NCBI RefSeq assembly: GCF_027889715.1
Contig: NZ_JAPJZH010000019.1
Coordinates: forward strand, 1-64,000
DNA length: 64,000 nt
Reading direction: 5' to 3'
From: Allohoeflea poritis
GTDB lineage: Bacteria > Pseudomonadota > Alphaproteobacteria > Rhizobiales > Rhizobiaceae
The notes under the pieces are model-generated. The model was not told the DNA's origin, searched no databases, and saw only the letters and a list, made by a program, of their open reading frames with translations. Shown here in pieces: positions 36,890 through 45,526 of the stretch (its first letter is position 1; the number at the start of each line of letters is the position of its first letter). A program made the position numbers and the translations under genes.

Positions 36890-37480
36890 TTGTTTCGCGT
36901 TCCCGCCACCATCGCTGCGATCTTCATCCTTGCCTTCGGCGGCGCCATGCTCAGCGCCGTATATGCGCTGCAGGCAACGATCGGCTTCGGATCCATTGCC
37001 ATCGGCCCTTGGAGCGCATGGCCGATGGCGCAGACCGAACAGGCCGACCCCTATGCCAAGGCCCATCGCGCCCGCGCCGGTCAACTGCTTCTCGGGGACG
37101 CCGAAGGGCTGGTCTTTTTTGCCGACAATGACAGCAGCGGCGGCCGGCTGATCACCGAATGCGACTATGTGGTCACGGGCCAGACGCCGCCCGCGCGTTT
37201 CTGGACGCTTCATGCGACCGATGCCGACGATACGCTGCTTGAGGTCAACCCCGCCTACCCGTCGGCATTTCATTCGCAGAACGTTGCGAAATACGAGAAC
37301 GGCGCATTCGCCATCAATATCAGCGGCGATCCGAAGACTGGAAACTGGCTTGCCACAGGGCGGCGATACCAGCCCTTCAAGCTGGTGCTGACGCTGTTCG
37401 ATACGCCGACCGCCGGCAGTTCGCGCCTCATTGATCTGCAGATGCCCGAGATCATCCGCGGAGCGTGCCGAAATGGGTAG
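36890..37480 (+). CDS. DUF1214 membrane-anchored protein
   Basis: A 196-residue protein with an N-terminal hydrophobic anchor (ATIAAIFILAFGGAMLSAVYAL), then a DUF1214-type domain (ARFWTLHATDADDTLLEVNPAYPSAFHSQNVA). The start appears to be TTG at 36890, with GAGGT upstream. The gene overlaps the following DUF1254 gene by 8 bp. In larger proteins DUF1254 and DUF1214 occur on one chain; here they are encoded separately as a coupled pair, in the order 1214-1254. Function is unknown, probably periplasmic. Confidence 0.88.
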   Translation: MFRVPATIAAIFILAFGGAMLSAVYALQATIGFGSIAIGPWSAWPMAQTEQADPYAKAHRARAGQLLLGDAEGLVFFADNDSSGGRLITECDYVVTGQTPPARFWTLHATDADDTLLEVNPAYPSAFHSQNVAKYENGAFAINISGDPKTGNWLATGRRYQPFKLVLTLFDTPTAGSSRLIDLQMPEIIRGACRNG

Positions 37481-38018
37481 GCTGATCTACATTGTTCTGT
37501 CCGGCCTGGCCGGGGCCGCGCTTTTGCACATCATCATCATCCTGGCGATCCCTGCCTATGCGGAACGCGATGCCTGGACGAAAATCAATGCGCTTGGCCC
37601 AACGGAGTTCTTCCACATATTGCCAATGGACAAACCGGGCGGCCTGACCTCCGCCAATCCGTTCATTCGTACGGCCGTTTGCCGCTTCGATATAACGAAG
37701 AAGCCTGCGCGCATCACCGCGTCCGGCCTGGCCTATTACTGGTCGCTGGCCATTTTCGACCCGGGCGCGAATGAGATTTACAGCATGAACGACCGGACGG
37801 CGACGAACAAGAAGCTGGACATCGCCGTCGTCACCCCCTTGCAAATGATCGGCTATCGCAAAAGCCTGCCCGAGGCACTGGCGGAATCCGTCCTGATCGA
37901 GTTTCCCGCGACGACCGGATATCTCGTGCTGCGCACCGTGACGCCCGATGCGAGCTGGGAACTGATCGTTCGGGAGTTCCTGAGCAGCGCCGTGTGTCAG
38001 AGTACGGACACGGCATAG
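37473..38018 (+). CDS. DUF1254 membrane-anchored protein
   Basis: A 181-residue protein with an N-terminal membrane helix (IYIVLSGLAGAALLHIIIIL) and a DUF1254-like domain (FHILPMDKPGGLTSANPFIRTAVCRFDI, then LAYYWSLAIFDPGANEIYSMNDR). The ATG at 37473 lies inside the end of the DUF1214 gene, so the two are probably translated together and may form a complex. Role unknown; a periplasmic site is inferred. No terminator is visible before the converging glycosyltransferase gene at 38074. Confidence 0.87.
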   Translation: MGRLIYIVLSGLAGAALLHIIIILAIPAYAERDAWTKINALGPTEFFHILPMDKPGGLTSANPFIRTAVCRFDITKKPARITASGLAYYWSLAIFDPGANEIYSMNDRTATNKKLDIAVVTPLQMIGYRKSLPEALAESVLIEFPATTGYLVLRTVTPDASWELIVREFLSSAVCQSTDTA

Positions 38019-38073
38019 TCTGCATCTGAAGTCGGCAACGCGGCCTGAATTGAGCGGTGCTCGCCAATCGGGC

Positions 38074-39042
38074 CTATTTCAGGTGCCGTTCCAGAAGCTC
38101 GGCGACCGTGCGATCAGGTGAATCGGGATCACACTCAATGTGGAGAATATCTTCTTCATGCCCGCAATTGCCGACGGGGAAGCCGCGCATCAGGGAGAAA
38201 CCAGGACGGTCTTTCGGTAGCGGAAAAACCACCGAATGCCGGACATCGAGATTGAGGACCAGTTCGCTCAAGCCGCTGCGAAAGGCGATGACGTGCCCGC
38301 AGGCGGCAACAAGAGGGCGCCATTGGTCGAGCGCTACAGGCGCGTGGCCGAGGCCGAGCCGTTCGGACAGTTGGGGATTGTCATTGACCTTTACATCCAG
38401 GCCTTCCTGCTGAAGTTTTTCCGCCAGGGGCGTCCAGAACCTGTCCAGCAAACCGCCGGCATCCAGGCTTTTGGCCTCGGTGCACAACATAACCGTCTTT
38501 CCAGGGCGGAGACCCTCGCGTTGCAGCAAAACCGTTGCGGCATCGATGCTTTTGGCGCTCGGAGCGCGCGGATACCGCATCTTCACATTGTCCGGAAGGC
38601 GCAGGCGGCATCTGTAGGCGTCGAGAAAGGTCAGGCCGCGATAGCCGATCATATCGGGCAATTGCAGTTTCGGAAAATGGGCGTAAAGCAGCCTGGTCCG
38701 GCGAAGACCGTCTTCAAAGTCGCGCTGTCTGGCGCCTGCCGGCATCGGTATGTAAAGCCGCTGTGGAGAATAAAGCTCGGCAAGAAATGCCAGACTGCCT
38801 CGCCCGACCACGTAACCAAGCGGCTCACCGCGCGCTTCTTCAAACGCATCTGCAAATCCCAGGGCGATGATATGGTCGCCAATGCCATGGCTGAGCAGGA
38901 AGCCAAGCTGTTGCCTGCCGACGCTAAAGCGCTCGATTTGAGAGCGCAGCCGGATCTGGCTGTGTTCCTTGCGCATCGCCGCTGCGAAGCCACGCATCCC
39001 TTTTCCTGTGACGCGCAGGCTATCCGTCACCCAGCGCCGCAT
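38074..39042 (-). CDS. Glycosyltransferase family 9-like protein
   Basis: A 322-residue protein resembling GT9/heptosyltransferases. The N-terminal part has GHG-like elements (LLSHGIGDHIIALGFADAFEE). The C-terminal half has the nucleotide-sugar-binding pattern GKTVMLCTEAKSLD, followed by LAEKLQQEGLDVKVNDNP and HVIAFRSGLSELVLNLD, where the donor site of GT9 enzymes lies. The start at 39042 has AAGG upstream and overlaps the FAD-enzyme gene by 16 bp, so the two are translationally coupled. Target glycan unknown. The pair suggests synthesis of a lipopolysaccharide or capsule sugar. The family match is moderate. Confidence 0.7.
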   Translation of the reverse strand: MRRWVTDSLRVTGKGMRGFAAAMRKEHSQIRLRSQIERFSVGRQQLGFLLSHGIGDHIIALGFADAFEEARGEPLGYVVGRGSLAFLAELYSPQRLYIPMPAGARQRDFEDGLRRTRLLYAHFPKLQLPDMIGYRGLTFLDAYRCRLRLPDNVKMRYPRAPSAKSIDAATVLLQREGLRPGKTVMLCTEAKSLDAGGLLDRFWTPLAEKLQQEGLDVKVNDNPQLSERLGLGHAPVALDQWRPLVAACGHVIAFRSGLSELVLNLDVRHSVVFPLPKDRPGFSLMRGFPVGNCGHEEDILHIECDPDSPDRTVAELLERHLK

Positions 39043-40268
39043 GTGACCTTCCATCTGGTGTGCCCCAAACGCTCGGCCAACAGCATGGCTTCCTTGATGC
39101 AGACATCCGAATTGAAGTATTGCCACTGGCCCCACCGGCCCAAAGCAGAGACCCCTGCCCGCTCAGCCTCCCGCAGCACCGTCTCTATCGTCCTGGCCCA
39201 GCCGATGGTTGGCACCGGATAGGCATAGTCATTGGTGTGGGAGAACAACTCGTCGGATCCGGTCCACCGCTTCGAATTGGTTTCCTTGTATACGCCATTC
39301 GACTTGCTGCGAGGATCGAAATTGTGAATGAAGAAGCTGCGGTGCTCGGCCGTATCGATATCGGGCTGGTAGAGCCAATGAACGTCGTGTTCGTAGGCCC
39401 GCTCGTGGAGTGAAACAACGATGGAGTTGTTTTGCAGGTCGTGGATTGCCTGACGCGCCGCCCCGGAGAAGATCGGCGAGCCTGCCAGTGCGTGCCAGGG
39501 CGCCGTATTGATCACATGCCGTGCTTGAATGCCGCCATTCAGCTTCAAAAGATCATCGCTGCGTTCAATCGTGGTAACGGGGTGATCGGTGACAATATGG
39601 TCGCGCACCGGGTCGCACAGCGCATCAAACACGGCCTGATACCCACCCTTCTTGGGATAATAAAACCGGCTGTGGGAAGGAAACAGCGACGGATCCAGTC
39701 TACGGTTCATGGCTTGCGTGAAAACCGCCCGGACATCGACGGCAGGCAGCTTGTGCAGCCAGTCGATATCCATCTCACTTGCTTCGTGGCCCCAGATTTT
39801 GGCGTTGTAGGGAAGCATGTATTCGTCCGCGATCTTGTCGCCCAGCTTCCAGCGTATCCACTCCTCGAAGGTGGTCGGCTCCGGCAGTCCGAGCGCCTCG
39901 CCATTTCTTGCAATGCTCTCAAGAAACGCGACGCAAAGCGACGTCTCCAGCTGCCAGAGCGAGCTTTCAAGCGGATAGTCGACCCACTGACCGTGGATGT
40001 CGATTTTCGAAACCCTTTCAAACTCCTCAAAATTGTCCCGGGCGATATGGTGGAAAACGAAATCGTAGACTTCATCGAATTTCGAACAAAGGAAATGGCC
40101 GCCCCCGATATCGAGCGTATGTCCGTCAATCATCCTGGTACGACACAATCCGCCTGGCTCCGAGTTGGCTTCAAGCACAATCAGAGAGTGCACTCCGGAC
40201 AATTGAAGAAGGCGCGCTATCGCTACGCCGGAAATTCCACCACCAATGATAGCGTACTGATAGATCAT
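39027..40268 (-). CDS. FAD-dependent oxidoreductase, UDP-galactopyranose mutase/amine oxidase-like
   Basis: A 413-residue flavoprotein. The FAD-binding dinucleotide motif is at the N-terminus (YAIIGGGISGVAIARLL), with the glutamate of VLEANSEPGGLCRT and the GGGHFLCS loop typical of NAD(P)-binding Rossmann-like and UDP-galactopyranose mutase or protoporphyrinogen-oxidase relatives. Later blocks include IWGHEASEMDIDWL and a Tyr-rich C-terminal half. Coupled to the GT9-like gene, it more likely works in sugar or surface-polysaccharide metabolism than in heme synthesis. The exact reaction cannot be set from sequence alone. Confidence 0.75.
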   Translation of the reverse strand: MIYQYAIIGGGISGVAIARLLQLSGVHSLIVLEANSEPGGLCRTRMIDGHTLDIGGGHFLCSKFDEVYDFVFHHIARDNFEEFERVSKIDIHGQWVDYPLESSLWQLETSLCVAFLESIARNGEALGLPEPTTFEEWIRWKLGDKIADEYMLPYNAKIWGHEASEMDIDWLHKLPAVDVRAVFTQAMNRRLDPSLFPSHSRFYYPKKGGYQAVFDALCDPVRDHIVTDHPVTTIERSDDLLKLNGGIQARHVINTAPWHALAGSPIFSGAARQAIHDLQNNSIVVSLHERAYEHDVHWLYQPDIDTAEHRSFFIHNFDPRSKSNGVYKETNSKRWTGSDELFSHTNDYAYPVPTIGWARTIETVLREAERAGVSALGRWGQWQYFNSDVCIKEAMLLAERLGHTRWKVTCGAG

Positions 40269-40530
40269 GGATTTTTACTGCCGGCAAGCATGAGCTGAAT
40301 TATATCGCTCTGGTATTCGGTTGCCGGCATTTGTCAACAACAAAGCCGTCAGAAAGTTGTAATTTGGACGCACTTGCCGGCTGGCGCGGCAGTCACAACC
40401 ATTTCAGGATAAAGACTTCAGCCGGACGGGCGAGCAATGTCCGGCGATGCCGGATACTGTTTTGTCATGCCCAGCGAACGCCCGCCCGGAGACCGCGGCT
40501 GGAACTTTCAGCCTTGATGGGCCGTTTGGA
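40269..40530. other. Intergenic stretch, no gene supported
   Basis: About 260 bp upstream of the FAD-enzyme gene and downstream of the 57-residue protein gene. No frame looks protein-like on either strand. It probably contains the promoter of the FAD-enzyme/glycosyltransferase pair; I could not pick a convincing -35/-10. Confidence 0.4.
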
Positions 40531-40704
40531 CTAAGCCTTGCCGCCGCGTTTGCGGCCTGCGACAAGCTGCTTCCTGCCGTGTTTCTGCTCGTAGCGTACC
40601 CCGGTAAACAAAAGAATTGTCGCGCCGTCTTTGCGGGGATTGTCTGGCAACCGGCGCGTCCTGCGTGCCGTCGACCTTGAACTGAGTTGGATTATGTCTG
40701 CCAT
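40531..40704 (-). CDS. Small basic protein, conserved in rhizobia
   Basis: A 57-residue protein beginning MADIIQLSSRSTARRTRR, with a central GATILLFTGVRYEQKH and a strongly basic tail (GRKQLVAGRKRGGKA). I recognise this pattern (MADIIQL ... ILFFTGVRYE) from small uncharacterised proteins in rhizobial genomes. It may be a nucleic-acid-associated protein because of its charge. The ribosome-binding site is weak. It is divergent from the DUF2336 gene. Confidence 0.7.
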   Translation of the reverse strand: MADIIQLSSRSTARRTRRLPDNPRKDGATILLFTGVRYEQKHGRKQLVAGRKRGGKA

Positions 40705-40882
40705 CGATTCTACCGTTTCCCTTAACGGGAACGGTGCGTTCGATGTCAGCCGTTCCCTCTCCTGGCAATGGTCACGTTGCACAACTCCATACTGATATCC
40801 GCGCACACCAAGCGCGCCGGGCCCACCGCATCTTGCGGAGTATTACCCATATGCGAACACTTGGATTAGAAACCGGCGATAG

Positions 40883-40897
40883 TTAATAGTCTGCTAA
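40883..40897. promoter_or_regulatory. Near-consensus CtrA box upstream of DUF2336 gene
   Basis: TTAA-N7-CTAA (40883-40886 and 40894-40897) matches the CtrA consensus TTAA-N7-TTAA at seven of eight bases. Read on the minus strand it is TTAG-N7-TTAAC. It lies 57 bp before the DUF2336 start. Confidence 0.4.
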
Positions 40898-40953
40898 TTA
40901 TTTGGCTTTACTTTTAGTGAACACGGAGTTTTGCGTAGCGTGGGTGGAGTATC

Positions 40954-41985
40954 TTGGATCGTTTTCGCGACCTTGAAAGAGCCGGACAGACCGGTCGTAA
41001 GGACGCAGCGCTGCTTGCGGCCATTTCCGGCTTCGAGGCGCTGAAACAGCCTACGTCGCAAGATCTGCGGCAGTTTTCCAACCTGTTTGCCGGGCTTTTC
41101 GAACTGACGCGCGAGGACACGCGGCGGACCGCTGCCGCCGCCCTGTCGAAGCTGCCGCGATTGCCGCAGGACGTGACACTGATGGTCGCGGACCAGCCCA
41201 TTCGTATCTCGGCCCCGTTTCTGGCCTTGAGCCCGTGTCTCAACGACCAGCTCCTGTTACAGATCCTGGCACGGCACGGTATCGTTCATGCGCGGGCGAT
41301 CTCCCGACGCGAAACCCTTTCACCGATCATGATTTCGGCCTTGTCGTCGCTTGACGACGAAGCGGTATCGCGATCGCTCCGCTTGCGACACAACACAGGC
41401 TCCAGCGGGACCGCTGATCTGCTGGCATCAAACGAGGCTGCGAGGCGCTACAATGAAGACGTGCTGCGCAATCGCATCAAGGACCTTGCCCTCAGGCGTA
41501 TCAACAACCAATCGCACAGCACGGGAAACAATGCCGCAACAGGGCGGCCGGACCTTCGCAAGCTGATCCAGACCGCCGAATCTTCTCTCCCGGTGCGTTT
41601 CGCGCAGTTGCTTTCAAGGGCGCTGGGAGCCCAGCATTCGCTCGCCGAGCGGATCATGCTGGACCTGTCCGGCCGGCAACTGACGATGGCCCTTTTTGCG
41701 CTCGGCATGCATGACGATGACATCCGGCGGGTCCTGATCGGCATATTCCCGCAGCTGAGGCGCACATCCGAGGGCGTGCGACTGGCGGAGCTCCTGATCA
41801 GCTCGACCGACCGCAAGGACAGTATCGAAAGGGTGATGGCCTGGGTGCGGGCGAACCCAATTGCGGCTTCGGATCAGCGCGTTCGCTACCAGCCTCAAAC
41901 ACAGCCGCGGGACGACAAGGCAGAGCGGAAGGAGCACGCTGTCCGACAGGTTGCCGAGCCGGCAAAAGACGTCAAGCGGGCATGA
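40954..41985 (+). CDS. DUF2336 helical-repeat protein
   Basis: A 343-residue cytosolic protein of the alphaproteobacterial DUF2336 family. It is an alpha-helical repeat protein with the typical opening (LRQFSNLFAGLFELTREDTRRTAAAALSKLPRLP) followed by the ALSPCLNDQLLLQILARHG and HARAISRRETLSPIMISAL helices. The start is probably TTG at 40954, since GGAG stands 4 nt upstream and no ATG is close. The last 30 residues are a charged, low-complexity tail. Family function is unknown. A near-CtrA box upstream hints at cell-cycle control. Confidence 0.88.
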   Translation: MDRFRDLERAGQTGRKDAALLAAISGFEALKQPTSQDLRQFSNLFAGLFELTREDTRRTAAAALSKLPRLPQDVTLMVADQPIRISAPFLALSPCLNDQLLLQILARHGIVHARAISRRETLSPIMISALSSLDDEAVSRSLRLRHNTGSSGTADLLASNEAARRYNEDVLRNRIKDLALRRINNQSHSTGNNAATGRPDLRKLIQTAESSLPVRFAQLLSRALGAQHSLAERIMLDLSGRQLTMALFALGMHDDDIRRVLIGIFPQLRRTSEGVRLAELLISSTDRKDSIERVMAWVRANPIAASDQRVRYQPQTQPRDDKAERKEHAVRQVAEPAKDVKRA

Positions 41986-42313
41986 TCGTCAGGTAGCGCT
42001 CCGGATCGTCGGTTTCGATCTCAACGACCCAAAGATCCGGATCGAAATCGCGTTCCCGGTCCAGGACAGCATCAATTTCATCGCTCTGGACTGCCTCCAG
42101 GCGGATCTCAAATGTCCGATCGGCGGGTTTGGCCGTGTCGAACAGGCTCTGCGGGGCCGGTGAATACAGCGACTGATCCCCGTCCCTGCCGCGAACACGG
42201 ATAAAGATCGCGCCTGCCTCGGGCGATCCGGGCCGCTCGACGGCTGCGAAGCCGCCATCGCCGAATACCCGGCGCAACAGCGCCTTGACCCACATTTCGG
42301 ACGTTAAGCGCAT
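41972..42313 (-). CDS. DUF1491 protein
   Basis: A 113-residue cytosolic protein of the alphaproteobacterial DUF1491 family. It opens RLTSEMWVKALLRRVFGDGGFAAVERPG and ends RDFDPDLWVVEIETDDPERYL, both family-typical. Its role is unknown. It overlaps the 3' end of the convergent DUF2336 gene by 14 bp and lies about 40 bp downstream of the peptidoglycan-binding protein gene on the same strand, so it may be the last gene of a divJ transcript. Confidence 0.9.
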   Translation of the reverse strand: MRLTSEMWVKALLRRVFGDGGFAAVERPGSPEAGAIFIRVRGRDGDQSLYSPAPQSLFDTAKPADRTFEIRLEAVQSDEIDAVLDRERDFDPDLWVVEIETDDPERYLTIMPA

Positions 42314-42355
42314 TTTACCGGGCGATCCGCTTATGATTTCAGCATTTGGAGCGTA

Positions 42356-43165
42356 TCAAAGCGCACCGATCTCACGCAGCTTCTGAAGAACCAGCTTGTC
42401 CGGCTGTCCGGTCACCGGCAGGCGGTAGTGGCGCTGGAAGTCGGCGATCGCGGTGGTGGTCTGCTTACCGATCACGCCATCGACTTTCACATCGGCATAG
42501 GCGATGTTGCTCAGCCCCCTCTGGATATCCATGATGAGATCGGCCACCGCGTCTTCCGTTGCCTTTGGCTGCGCGGGCGGATTTGGCGCAGGCGCGGCTT
42601 GCTGCGTGGCACCGGGCTTGGGTTTGGGCACAGCCACAGGGTCCCCGCCGGCCAGCCGCACATGGACGATCAATTCATCGGATGCCTTGCCGGTCGGCTC
42701 AAGGCCGGCGCTGAGCTGGTAAGCAAGGATCGCGTCCTGGGTCTGCGGGCCGAACACGCCATCGATGGCGCCGCCGTAGAAACCGCCGCGCCGCATGGCA
42801 AGTTGAAGGTCGTAGATCAACGCCTCCGGCGCCGGCGTCCTTCTTGGCGGAATGCTGGCCGTGCTTTGCGGATCGCTGTGCTCGATCCGGTAGGTCGTAA
42901 CGCGGCTCGACGGTACCGGAACATTCTTCATGTCCAGCGGATAGGGTTTATGGGTTACGCCACGCGTATCGTAGAGCGGCGCCGGGTGTTTGCCGGGCTG
43001 GTAGACAAGCGCATTGACGGACACGAAGGTGAATGCGACGGCAAAGACGGTCGTGCCGCCGGCAATAGACGGATGCCGGGCAATTAGCTCTCCGAATGAT
43101 CGCACCAGGCCGAAAAGCGCCTGGAAGCGACGTGGTTTCGCCTCAGGCCGTTTTCGCCTGCTCAT
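42356..43165 (-). CDS. Peptidoglycan-binding-domain membrane protein
   Basis: A 269-residue protein: a basic cytoplasmic N-terminus, one membrane helix (about 35-55), a Pro-rich periplasmic linker, and two PG_binding_1 domains (about 115-170, with GGFYGGAIDGVFGPQTQDAILAYQ; and about 205-265, with NIAYADVKVDGVIGKQTTTAIADFQ). It would bind the cell wall from the inner membrane. The ATG at 43165 has GGAG 7 nt upstream and overlaps the 3' end of divJ by 23 bp, so it is coupled to divJ. Wall-binding and cell-cycle signalling being co-expressed is suggestive. Confidence 0.92.
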   Translation of the reverse strand: MSRRKRPEAKPRRFQALFGLVRSFGELIARHPSIAGGTTVFAVAFTFVSVNALVYQPGKHPAPLYDTRGVTHKPYPLDMKNVPVPSSRVTTYRIEHSDPQSTASIPPRRTPAPEALIYDLQLAMRRGGFYGGAIDGVFGPQTQDAILAYQLSAGLEPTGKASDELIVHVRLAGGDPVAVPKPKPGATQQAAPAPNPPAQPKATEDAVADLIMDIQRGLSNIAYADVKVDGVIGKQTTTAIADFQRHYRLPVTGQPDKLVLQKLREIGAL

Positions 43166-45002
43166 GCACCGTCTCCATCGCGTTGTTGTCACTGCCCGTC
43201 AGCCGTGGCGGGAATTCAACAGCGTTGTCCTGCGCAACGCCTTCGGGCCGGTCCGGCCCTGCAACCGGCAGCCTCACTGTGACGGTCGTTCCAACGTCCA
43301 CCGTACTGTCGATGACGAACTGGCCGCCATGCAGGGCAACGAGGCCCTTGACCAGGCTCAGTCCGAGGCCCGTGCCTTCATACTGCCGGTCATACCGGTT
43401 CTCAACCTGAACAAAGGGGGCGCCAATCCTGTGCAGATCGTCCTGCGCAATGCCGATGCCCGTATCGGAGACCACCAGTTCCACCCAGCCGTCCTTCTCC
43501 GAGGCGTCGACGGTCACGACGCCACCCTCATCCGTGAACTTTATGGCATTCGCCATCAGATTGATCAGTATCTGCTGAAGAGCACGGCGGCATGCGGTGA
43601 CCTTGCGCCGCCCCTTGGCCACGCGCGCGTTCAGCACGACGCCCTTTTCCTGCGCCTGCTGCGCCAGCATTGCCTCACAGGTATCGACGGCCTCCTTGAC
43701 ATTGAAAGTCTCGAGGTTGAGCTCATATCGGCCGGCTTCGATTTTGGTCAGGTCAAGCATCGAATTGATGACGGAAAGCAGGTGCTGACCGGATTCGCTG
43801 ATCAGGCCGACATATTCGCGCTGCTCGTTGCTCAGGCTGTCGCCCAGATACTCACCCGAAAGGAAATCGGAAAAGCCCAGGATCGCGTTGAGCGGCGTGC
43901 GCAACTCGTGGCTGACAGCCGCGAGAAAACGGGTCTTGGCCTCGTTGGCGGCATCGGCTTCTTCCACCTTGCGGGCATAGGCGCGGCGCAGGCTTACATA
44001 CTCGCTGATATCCGATGCCTGGGCGAGAAATCCACGGAAGCCCCCCTGCCCGTGCTGTGCCACAAGCTGCACCGACAGATGCAGAAACTGATCCTGTTTG
44101 GAATTTTCAGCCAGCTTTCGCAGGCGTACGGCAATGGACTTGACCTTGCATCCGGTGCGCAGATCATCCACTGCCTGAAGAAATCTGATGCGATCCGAAA
44201 CATGCATATGCTCGATCAGGCCGCGCCCGGCAACATCTCCGACATGTTCCAGCATTTCTGTCGCGTCCGCTCCCGAAACGGACACAACGTCACCGCGGGC
44301 ATCGTGGAGCGTCACCAGCCCGGGAAGCGTCGAAAGCAGCTCGCCCCTGGTTACGACAGCTGGCTCTTCTGGTTCGCGTTCGGCAGTCTGGCGGCGCCTC
44401 AGGCCCAGGGAAAACAACAGACCGTAGATGCCGAGCGCCACAACGACAGCAACAGAGGCGATATCAGCGCCGCCCGATCGGAAAGCTCCGGACTGCGGGA
44501 CGAAGACCTGGGCAACTGCGATCGCGGCCAAAACCGCCGCGGCGGCTGCAAAACCCGCCCGAAGTGCCTTGCAGTCCTGGCGGATCCGATAGGCTTCGGC
44601 TGGAAAAAGAAGCACCAGCGGCAAAACGGCCGAGACAAATCCACCGGTCGCGATGGCGGCCGCGGTCACGGCCGCAGCTCCGAGAACAAGCGTGACGATC
44701 TCAATCGCCCTGCGCCGACCGGTCTGTATCAACATGCCGGCGAGCGCCAGCGCCGTGGCCGAAAGAGCCAGAACCGGCGCCGCGATATCGCGCGCACCAA
44801 AGGACGGAATAAGCGTGAACGGGAAAACGGACGCCAGAATCGTGCCGGCAATCAGGAGCAGTGCGATCAGCCTAGTCTGGATTTGCCGCTCGTCTTCGCA
44901 GACAACGTCGCGGTGTACCAAATTGGCCAGCGTGCGGTCGCCGTCCGTTCCAAAAGCCGATGACAGATAATGCTTCACCCTGGTGGCCACTATTGTACTC
45001 AA
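43143..45002 (-). CDS. divJ: PAS sensor histidine kinase DivJ
   Basis: A 619-residue membrane kinase. Six hydrophobic helices between about residues 43 and 200 are followed by a PAS domain (about 218-335), a HisKA domain with H365 (VSHELRTPLNAILGFSDF) and HATPase_c (DTGIGIAQDDLHRIG, GTGLGLSLVKGL). Six helices plus one PAS and this H-box are the layout of DivJ, the main kinase of DivK in the CtrA circuit. In Sinorhizobium meliloti divJ is, as I recall, a near neighbour of mucR, as here (about 1.7 kb). The annotated start is TTG and lacks a good ribosome-binding site; a start a few codons later is possible. Confidence 0.75.
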   Translation of the reverse strand: MSTIVATRVKHYLSSAFGTDGDRTLANLVHRDVVCEDERQIQTRLIALLLIAGTILASVFPFTLIPSFGARDIAAPVLALSATALALAGMLIQTGRRRAIEIVTLVLGAAAVTAAAIATGGFVSAVLPLVLLFPAEAYRIRQDCKALRAGFAAAAAVLAAIAVAQVFVPQSGAFRSGGADIASVAVVVALGIYGLLFSLGLRRRQTAEREPEEPAVVTRGELLSTLPGLVTLHDARGDVVSVSGADATEMLEHVGDVAGRGLIEHMHVSDRIRFLQAVDDLRTGCKVKSIAVRLRKLAENSKQDQFLHLSVQLVAQHGQGGFRGFLAQASDISEYVSLRRAYARKVEEADAANEAKTRFLAAVSHELRTPLNAILGFSDFLSGEYLGDSLSNEQREYVGLISESGQHLLSVINSMLDLTKIEAGRYELNLETFNVKEAVDTCEAMLAQQAQEKGVVLNARVAKGRRKVTACRRALQQILINLMANAIKFTDEGGVVTVDASEKDGWVELVVSDTGIGIAQDDLHRIGAPFVQVENRYDRQYEGTGLGLSLVKGLVALHGGQFVIDSTVDVGTTVTVRLPVAGPDRPEGVAQDNAVEFPPRLTGSDNNAMETVHEQAKTA

Positions 45003-45044
45003 TACACTTGTTGTTCTGGCAGTACCGATAATGGCAAATGCTGC

Positions 45045-45059
45045 TTAAGGAATGGATAA
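45045..45059. promoter_or_regulatory. Near-consensus CtrA box upstream of divJ
   Basis: TTAA-N7-ATAA (45045-45048 and 45056-45059) matches seven of eight CtrA consensus bases. It lies 43 bp before the divJ start in the divJ/DUF5330 intergenic region. With one mismatch, chance occurrence is quite possible. Confidence 0.3.
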
Positions 45060-45256
45060 AGCGGGCGCGCAAACGCGATAAAACCAAGGCAATTCGACCC
45101 ACCGGGCCTTCAGCGCTGCGACCTTTGCTCAACGTGGTTAACGGGGCGTAACCGAACGCCGAAACACTATCTTCATCAATTTGCGTTCAGATGGGCGATG
45201 CCGCGGCCCTTAGGATGAAGCGGCGGGAGGATCCGACTGCGTGATCCGGGGAAGAA

Positions 45257-45526
45257 ATGCGATTCATTATCAAAGCCCTGTTCTGGTTCGGCGTTGTCGT
45301 CCTGTTTCTGCCTGGCAATGGCGAACATGATTCGGCCACCAGTGCCGAACAGTCCACGCGGTCGGCCGTCGAATTGCGCGAACTGGCCGTCAGAATCCAG
45401 CAAATATGTCTTCGCGATCCCGCGCTGTGCCGGAACGGCGCCGCAGAACTGCTGGCCAGCGAAGAGGACGAGATCGCGCGACTGCTTCGCAGCGAGGCCG
45501 CACAGCTGGCGGGTACCGGCGACTGA
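45257..45526 (+). CDS. DUF5330 small secreted or membrane protein
   Basis: An 89-residue protein with an N-terminal hydrophobic segment (IIKALFWFGVVVLFLPG) and a helical remainder with two Cys (RIQQICLRDPALCRNGAAEL). This Cys pair, helix and signal-anchor pattern match DUF5330 proteins, small periplasmic-facing proteins of unknown function in Rhizobiales. An AGGA-containing stretch occurs upstream. It is divergent from divJ and followed after about 140 bp by sufE. Confidence 0.82.
   Translation: MRFIIKALFWFGVVVLFLPGNGEHDSATSAEQSTRSAVELRELAVRIQQICLRDPALCRNGAAELLASEEDEIARLLRSEAAQLAGTGD

Noticed and set aside
43014-44963. Long plus-strand frame antisense to divJ
   Set aside because: It covers a kinase with complete motifs on the other strand; the translation looks like shadow sequence.
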